In this document: one piece after another, positions 59,147-64,000 of the stretch
How the letters are laid out: each line of letters starts with the position of its first letter
Position numbering within the stretch: position 1 is the stretch's first letter
Assembly (NCBI GenBank): GCA_937872175.1
Contig: CALMPI010000017.1
Span: forward strand, 124,001-188,000
DNA length: 64,000 nt
Reading direction: 5' to 3'
Source of the DNA: an uncultured Flavobacteriales bacterium
GTDB lineage: Bacteria > Bacteroidota > Bacteroidia > Flavobacteriales_F > PHOS-HE28
Notes under the pieces: generated by a model
Database searches by the model: none
What the model was told of the DNA's origin: nothing
The model's input: the letters and a program-made list of their open reading frames with translations, nothing else
Position numbers and translations under genes: made by a program

Positions 59147-59827
59147 ATGGGCGAACCGCGGATACACGACCCCTTGAGCGCCGATTGGGTGGTGCTGGTC
59201 CTGCTGGCCGTGGCCGTTCAGCTGGCTTGGACGAACGTCGTTTCCCCCCGGAAATGGGGCCTCATCCTGGACGGAGCGTTCCGTGCACGGATCAGTCGGC
59301 GCAGCCTGAGGGAGGACATCGATCTGCAGGACCGCTCGATGCTGGGGCTGTTGGCGGCGCTGCTGGCCGGGCTCGCGTTGTTCGTTCAGCAGGCCCTGGT
59401 GATGCGCGGCATCGTGGGCGCGGGGCCGCTGGGCTATGGCGGGGTGGTGGCCCTGCTGATCGTGCTGGTGTTCGCGCAGGTGTTCGTCCTCCGGGCCTTG
59501 AGCTGGCTCTTCCAAGGGGATGGGGGCCTGGAGGAATACACCCATGCCATGGTGCTCAACCACCTGGTGCTGGGGGCGGCCCTGCTGCCCGTGGCGGTGC
59601 TGGTGGCCTTTCGGCCGGAGATGAGGGCCGTGCTCCTGCCTGTGGGTGGGGTGGTCGCTTCGGTGATCGTGCTGCTCCGATGGGGCCGTGCCGTGCTCAT
59701 CGGGAGATCCGCAGGGGTCCCGCTCAGGCACATTTTCCTGTACCTTTGCGCCGCCGAGATCCTGCCTGTGCTCCTCGTTCTCCAGACCCTTCAGCGTTCC
59801 GGCCCATCCGCGTTCCAACTCCCCTAA
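59147..59827 (+). CDS. DUF4271 membrane protein
   Basis: The 226-residue protein has about six membrane helices and a DUF4271 end (HIFLYLCAAEILPVLLVLQTL). DUF4271 is a Bacteroidota family typically directly upstream of uroporphyrinogen-III synthase, as here; function unknown. Near its end, within the coding region, lies TACCTTTG (59741), the likely promoter of hemD. The stop is followed by 10 nt before the hemD TTG. Confidence 0.9.
   Translation: MGEPRIHDPLSADWVVLVLLAVAVQLAWTNVVSPRKWGLILDGAFRARISRRSLREDIDLQDRSMLGLLAALLAGLALFVQQALVMRGIVGAGPLGYGGVVALLIVLVFAQVFVLRALSWLFQGDGGLEEYTHAMVLNHLVLGAALLPVAVLVAFRPEMRAVLLPVGGVVASVIVLLRWGRAVLIGRSAGVPLRHIFLYLCAAEILPVLLVLQTLQRSGPSAFQLP
59741..59748 (+). promoter_or_regulatory. 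-7 promoter element inside DUF4271 (TACCTTTG)
   Basis: Perfect TAnnTTTG within the coding sequence, 89 nt before the hemD start; may give hemD and the genes after it their own transcript. Confidence 0.4.
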
Positions 59828-59837
59828 CCGAGCGGCC

Positions 59838-60587
59838 TTGAAGATCAAGACCATCCTCGTTTCGCAGCCGGAACCCACGGACGTCAAGTCCCCGTACCAC
59901 GAGCTCGGCAGGAAGTTCGGCCTGAAGATCGACTTCAAGCCGTTCATCAAGGTGGAGGCCGTTCCGGCGCAGGACTTCCGCCAGGAGCGCATCAACATCC
60001 TGGACCACACCGCCATCGTGCTCACCAGCCGCAACGCGGTGGACCACTTCTTCCGCATGTGCAAGGAGCTCCGGCTCAACGTACCGGAGAGTATGAAGTA
60101 CTTCTGCGTCAGTGAGAGCGTCGCATACTACGTGCAGAAGTACATCGTCTACCGCAAGCGGAAGGTCTTCATCGGCAAGAACACCTTCCAGGACCTGCTG
60201 GACGTGATCCGGAAGCACAAGGACGAGGTGTACCTGGTGCCGTGCAGCGACATCCAGAAGCAGGAGATCCCCGCGCTGCTCGACAAGGCGGGGGTGAAGT
60301 ACACCAACGCGGTGTTCTACCGTACGGTGGCGAGCGACCTCAGCGACCTGAAGAACCTGAAATACGACATGCTGGTGTTCTTCAGCCCGGCGGGGATCGA
60401 AAGCCTGTTCAAGAACTTCCCGAAGTTCGATCAGAACGGGACCATCATCGCGGCGTTCGGCCCCACGACCAGCAAGGCGGTGCGCGATGCCGGTCTGCGG
60501 CTCGACATCGAGGCCCCGCTGCCCGAGGCCCCGAGCATGACCGGCGCCATCGAGCTGTACATCAAGCGGCTCGGGAAGAAGAAATAG
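59838..60587 (+). CDS. hemD: Uroporphyrinogen-III synthase
   Basis: HemD closes hydroxymethylbilane to uroporphyrinogen III in heme synthesis. The 249-residue protein has the Bacteroidota form: IKTILVSQPEPTDVKSPYHE at the start, RKVFIGKNTFQDLLD, and VFFSPAGIESLFKN followed by IAAFGPTTSKAV. A TTG start at 59838 matches the conserved N-terminus; no ATG or GTG fits, so hemD is probably started with TTG. An internal -7 box lies in DUF4271. Confidence 0.9.
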   Translation: MKIKTILVSQPEPTDVKSPYHELGRKFGLKIDFKPFIKVEAVPAQDFRQERINILDHTAIVLTSRNAVDHFFRMCKELRLNVPESMKYFCVSESVAYYVQKYIVYRKRKVFIGKNTFQDLLDVIRKHKDEVYLVPCSDIQKQEIPALLDKAGVKYTNAVFYRTVASDLSDLKNLKYDMLVFFSPAGIESLFKNFPKFDQNGTIIAAFGPTTSKAVRDAGLRLDIEAPLPEAPSMTGAIELYIKRLGKKK

Positions 60588-60640
60588 GCCCCGGACGTCA
60601 CGGGGCCAACGTCCCGGCCTTTCGGGCCGATCCGTCCGGC

Positions 60641-61024
60641 ATGGAGCGTCATACCTTCCCCAAGCAGGAGCGCCTTCGTGGCCGTCCCCGCCTCCAGCGG
60701 CTGATCGCCGAGGGGCGCTCGGTGCACGTGCCGCCCTTCCGCCTCACCGGCCTGTTCATGGAGCTCGACGCCCCCGTTCCCGCCCAGGTGGCCTTCGCCG
60801 TGCCCAAGCGCAACCTCCCGCGCGCCGTGGACCGCAACAAGGCGCGCCGCCGCATGCGCGAAGCCTACCGGCTGCACAAGCAGGCCTACCACGACCGGTT
60901 GCAGCAGCTCGGCCGGTCGTGCGCCTGGCTCTTCGTACTTCAGGGGCGCACCGTGCCCGCCTATGCCGAGGTGGAGGGCAAAATGATCCGGGCGCTGGAC
61001 CGTTGGTTCAAGGAACATGCGTAG
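60641..61024 (+). CDS. rnpA: Ribonuclease P protein component
   Basis: The 127-residue basic protein carries the family signature [15 protein letters not shown] and an N-terminal [20 protein letters not shown]. It binds the RNase P RNA and helps process tRNA 5' ends. The ATG at 60641 follows a short spacer with two GC-rich hairpins after hemD. It overlaps yidD by 8 nt, the usual coupling. No rpmH gene is adjacent, unlike many bacteria, but this order is normal in Bacteroidota. Confidence 0.95.
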   Translation: MERHTFPKQERLRGRPRLQRLIAEGRSVHVPPFRLTGLFMELDAPVPAQVAFAVPKRNLPRAVDRNKARRRMREAYRLHKQAYHDRLQQLGRSCAWLFVLQGRTVPAYAEVEGKMIRALDRWFKEHA

Positions 61025-61238
61025 GCTCCTCACCGCCGCCATGATCGGCCTCATCCGGTTCTACCAGTCCGCCCTTTCGCCGCTGCTGCCCGGCGCCTGC
61101 CGGTACACGCCCACCTGCAGCGCATATGGCGTGGAGGCCTTGCGCCGCCATGGCCCCTTCCATGGTGGCTGGCTCACCCTCAAGCGCTTCCTATCTTGTC
61201 ATCCCTGGGGCGGCCATGGCCACGACCCCGTCCCCTGA
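61017..61238 (+). CDS. yidD: Membrane protein insertion efficiency factor YidD
   Basis: The 73-residue protein shows the YidD signature: [20 protein letters not shown] followed by [13 protein letters not shown] and the end [14 protein letters not shown]. It is thought to help YidC insert membrane proteins. It overlaps rnpA by 8 nt; the S41 protease gene starts 15 nt downstream. Confidence 0.95.
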   Translation: MRRLLTAAMIGLIRFYQSALSPLLPGACRYTPTCSAYGVEALRRHGPFHGGWLTLKRFLSCHPWGGHGHDPVP

Positions 61239-61253
61239 AGCTTCATCCCTTCC

Positions 61254-62921
61254 ATGAACGCACCCCGCACCCCCCGCCTACGCACGTGGATCATCGGCGG
61301 CGCCCTGGCCGCCTCGGGCGCCCTCACCATCGCCGCGGGCGACAACTACTTCGAGATCTCCAAGAACCTGGAGATCTTCACCGAGCTCTACAAGGAGCTG
61401 AACGTCTACTATGTGGAGGACACCAAGCCGGGCACCCTGATGAAGACGGGCATCGACGCGATGCTCTCCTCGCTGGACCCGTACACGCAGTATATCCCGG
61501 AGAGCGATATCGAGGAGTACCGGTTCCAGACGACAGGCCAGTACGGGGGTATCGGCGCGCTCATCAAACGCCTGGGCGATGGCATGGTGATCAGCGAACC
61601 CTATGAGGGCTTCCCCGCGGCCAAGGCGGGCATCTGGGCCGGTGATGAGATCGTGGAGGTGGACGGTCGCAAGGTGCGTGGGCTGGATACCGAGGACGTC
61701 AGCAAGTTGTTGAAGGGCCAGGCCGGTACCCCGGTGCGCGTGGTGCTCAAGCGCGGTGATGCTGAACCGGTCGAGAAGATCCTCACCCGCGAGGAGATCA
61801 AGATCCCCGACGTGCCCTACAAGGGCATCGTGGATGCCACCCACATGGTGGGCTACATCAAGCTCAACAGCTTCACACAGACCGCCAGCGCCGATGTGCG
61901 CAGCGCCATGAAACAGCTCAAGCAGGACGGTGCACGCCACCTCATCCTCGACCTGCGTGGCAACGGTGGCGGCCTGCTGCGCGAGGCGGTGAACATCGTC
62001 AACCTCTTCGTGCCCAAGAACGAACCCGTGGTGGAGACCAAGGGGCGCATCGCCGAGTGGGACAAGAGCTACCGCACGCTGAGTGAGCCGGAGGACGCGA
62101 CCGTTCCGCTGGTGGTGCTGGTGGACGGTGGTTCGGCGAGCGCCAGTGAGATCGTCAGCGGGGCCCTTCAGGACCTCGACCGCGCGGTGGTGGTCGGTGA
62201 GCGCACCTTCGGCAAAGGCCTCGTGCAGCAGACGCGCGACCTGTTCTACAACAGCAAGCTGAAGGTCACCGTGGCCAAGTACTACATCCCCAGCGGCCGC
62301 TGCATCCAGAAGTTGGACTACGCCCACCGGGACAGCAGCGGGAAGGCCACCGTGCGCACGGATACGAACCTGGTCGCCTTCCAGACCCGGAACGGTCGCA
62401 CGGTGTACGATGGACGGGGCATCCTGCCCGATGTGGCCGTCACTGAACCCGAACTGGCCAAGGTGGTGGGTGGTCTCTATGCCGAGGACATCCTGTTCGA
62501 TTTCGCCACCGACCACCGACGGACGCATGACAGCATCGGTCCGCCCGAGCGGTTCACGATCGACGATGAGCTGTACCACCGCTTCACGGAGTTCGCCCGG
62601 TCACGCGGCTTCACCTATGACACGGAGAGCATGCAGGCCTATGCCAAGCTGGAGGAGGTGGCGCGCAAGGAGCGGTACTACGGCCATGCCCAGAAGGCCT
62701 TTGAGGAACTGAAGAAGGAGCTGGCGCCCGATCCGGCCGAAGAGCTCGACCTGTTCCGCACGGACGTCGAGGAGATGCTGCGGAACGAGATCGTATCGCG
62801 GTACGATCTGCAGACCGGCCGGGCCAAGGCGGCGCTCGTCACCGATCCCTATGTGCAGGCCGCCGTGAAGGTCCTCACCGACGGTGGATACACCGGCATC
62901 CTGGCCGGCACCAAGCCCTGA
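61254..62921 (+). CDS. ctpA: S41 carboxyl-terminal processing protease (CtpA-type)
   Basis: The 555-residue protein has an N-terminal anchor (about residues 12-28), a PDZ domain (about 95-165: GMVISEPYEGFPAAKAGIWAG), then the S41 core with catalytic Ser296 in GGSASASEIV and Lys321 in ERTFGKGLVQQ. Such proteases trim or degrade periplasmic proteins. In Bacteroidota this gene follows rnpA and yidD, as here. The C-terminal 120 residues are a helical extension. Confidence 0.95.
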   Translation: MNAPRTPRLRTWIIGGALAASGALTIAAGDNYFEISKNLEIFTELYKELNVYYVEDTKPGTLMKTGIDAMLSSLDPYTQYIPESDIEEYRFQTTGQYGGIGALIKRLGDGMVISEPYEGFPAAKAGIWAGDEIVEVDGRKVRGLDTEDVSKLLKGQAGTPVRVVLKRGDAEPVEKILTREEIKIPDVPYKGIVDATHMVGYIKLNSFTQTASADVRSAMKQLKQDGARHLILDLRGNGGGLLREAVNIVNLFVPKNEPVVETKGRIAEWDKSYRTLSEPEDATVPLVVLVDGGSASASEIVSGALQDLDRAVVVGERTFGKGLVQQTRDLFYNSKLKVTVAKYYIPSGRCIQKLDYAHRDSSGKATVRTDTNLVAFQTRNGRTVYDGRGILPDVAVTEPELAKVVGGLYAEDILFDFATDHRRTHDSIGPPERFTIDDELYHRFTEFARSRGFTYDTESMQAYAKLEEVARKERYYGHAQKAFEELKKELAPDPAEELDLFRTDVEEMLRNEIVSRYDLQTGRAKAALVTDPYVQAAVKVLTDGGYTGILAGTKP

Positions 62922-62925
62922 GCGG

Positions 62926-64000
62926 ATGCGGATGGCCGCGGGCGTTCCTGCGGGACCCTGGGTGCGGCGCGTCGGCCTGGTGCGCATGGCCGGCCTGTTC
63001 ATCGCAGCGGCCGCCCTGCCGTGGAACAATGTGCTGCTCAGCAATGCGCAGATCCTGATGGTGCTGGGCTGGCTGGGCGAGGGCCTGGCCTCCGGCGATC
63101 TGGGCCGACGGTTCAGGCAGGCCTTCACCGACCGGTGGTCATTGGCGTTCATCGCCCCCTTTCTGCTTCATGCGGCGGGCATCCTGTGGTCCGATGACCG
63201 CGCATGGGCGATGGACCTCACGCGGATCCTGCTTCCGGTGCTCGTGTTCGGGGTGGTGCTGTCCACCTCGCCGCCCATGGGCGGGCGGGCCATCCGCGAT
63301 GTGCTGCGCACCGGAGCCTGGAGCGTGGTGGCCAGCACGGTGGTCTGTCTGATCGTGGCCGGCGGGCATCTCCAGAGCGGCGATCATCGTGCGGTCAGCA
63401 TCTTCATCAGCCACGTCCGGTTGGGACTGCTCCTCGCGCTCGCGGTCTGTGTGTTCATTCTGGACCGACCGGCCCAGCGGTGGATGCGGGCGCTGCACGT
63501 GGCTGCCGCGTTGTGGGCCGTGGGGTTCCTTACGGGCATCGGCAGCCTCAGCGGGCTGGGCGCCTTGTCCGCCGCGCTGGTGGTGTTGGCCTGGCGTCGT
63601 GTGGAAGGTGCGCGACCGCTGGTGCGCAGGTCGGTCCGGGCCCTTCTTGTGCTGCTCCCCACAGCGGCGCTGCCGGCCCTGCTCGGTCTGCTGTGGCCGC
63701 GACCACAACCCACCCTTCATCTGCAGGACCTGGAGGTCCGGAGCGCCGGCGGTGAAGTGTATTACCACGACGTGGCCGACCCGCAGTGGGAGAACGGGCA
63801 CCCCGTGTGGGTGCATGTGGCCAAGGAAGAGCTTGAACGGGGGTGGGCGCGCCGCAGCCGCATCGGTCTGTATGACCATGACGAGCGAGGCCAGCTGCTG
63901 CGCGGCACGCTGGTGCGCTACCTCGCCAGCATGGGGCTGCGCAAGGATTCCGTGGCCATGCTCGCCCTGAGCGATGAGGACGTGCGACGGATCGAGCAGG
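62926..64000 (+). CDS. O-antigen ligase-like membrane protein, cut by window edge
   Basis: An ATG at 62926, 4 nt after the S41 stop, opens a frame that runs off the right edge after 358 codons. It has about eight membrane helices (LFIAAAALPW; LLLALAVCVFIL), then a soluble part with YYHDVADPQWENGHPVW and LVRYLASMGLRKDS. These blocks match the large periplasmic loop of O-antigen ligase/WaaL-like proteins of Bacteroidota. It may add surface polysaccharide to lipid A core. The end of the gene lies outside the window. Confidence 0.8.
   Translation, partial: MRMAAGVPAGPWVRRVGLVRMAGLFIAAAALPWNNVLLSNAQILMVLGWLGEGLASGDLGRRFRQAFTDRWSLAFIAPFLLHAAGILWSDDRAWAMDLTRILLPVLVFGVVLSTSPPMGGRAIRDVLRTGAWSVVASTVVCLIVAGGHLQSGDHRAVSIFISHVRLGLLLALAVCVFILDRPAQRWMRALHVAAALWAVGFLTGIGSLSGLGALSAALVVLAWRRVEGARPLVRRSVRALLVLLPTAALPALLGLLWPRPQPTLHLQDLEVRSAGGEVYYHDVADPQWENGHPVWVHVAKEELERGWARRSRIGLYDHDERGQLLRGTLVRYLASMGLRKDSVAMLALSDEDVRRIEQ

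Noticed and set aside
60587-60640. Two GC-rich hairpins between hemD and rnpA considered as a terminator
   Set aside because: Stems are short (7 bp) with no T-tract, and rnpA follows at once in a conserved order.

Overview
The window is a 64-kb piece of a high-GC Bacteroidota chromosome, most likely a Flavobacteriales relative. Supporting evidence: several proteins carry type IX secretion (T9SS) sorting domains; there is a PorP/SprF protein and a gliding-motility-type C-terminal domain; IspG is of the long type; DUF4271, hemD, rnpA, yidD and an S41 protease lie in sequence; and octamers of the Bacteroidota -7 form TAnnTTTG stand before many genes. Both window edges cut genes (1-587 and 62926-64000). 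Because GC is high, long antisense open frames are common; they were discarded.

Layout. 1-3.1 kb: a truncated zinc-ribbon protein, small hypotheticals and a STAS-ATPase/STAS-like regulatory pair. 3.1-7.0 kb: ribonucleotide reductase nrdB and nrdA. 7.5-9.1 kb: a DUF3109 protein, an AbiEii-like nucleotidyltransferase with a DUF6922 partner, and tRNA-Arg(CCT). 9.2-17.8 kb: an AsmA-like protein, a histidine kinase with a duplicated sensor module, a four-helix-bundle gene bracketed by hexamer arrays, then hemW, a cyclase-family enzyme, a MmcQ-like protein, DUF502 and an EamA transporter. 17.8-23.2 kb: a cytochrome/copper-monooxygenase fusion coupled to a thioredoxin-like lipoprotein, DUF4230, ispG and a CpcT-like protein.

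23.2-32.1 kb holds an eight-gene head-to-tail cluster on the minus strand: two lipoproteins, a 43-residue membrane peptide, a Tat-exported DUF1501-like protein, two more lipoproteins, a 1155-residue T9SS type B cargo and PorP/SprF. It looks like one cell-surface assembly and is the best candidate for an undescribed system. 32.1-36.4 kb: a small regulator/membrane-protein operon, an NAD(P)-binding protein, an M23 peptidase and DUF3108. 36.6-44.8 kb: four large secreted proteins (subtilase, FG-GAP repeat protein, delta-60-like protein, YHYH protein). 45.2-51.1 kb: ppsA, an M56-TonB fusion with a BlaI-type repressor and its likely operator, and small genes. 51.1-55.9 kb: two tandem MBOAT/SGNH pairs, probably for O-acetylation of a surface polymer. 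56.0-64.0 kb: small hypotheticals, a T9SS cargo, glutaryl-CoA dehydrogenase-like gene, then the DUF4271-hemD-rnpA-yidD-ctpA string and a truncated O-antigen-ligase-like gene.

A recurring feature is the start signal. In at least nine genes a TAnnTTTG-like octamer ends only 4-5 nt before the start codon, so transcription should begin at or next to the start codon. This suggests widespread leaderless mRNAs.
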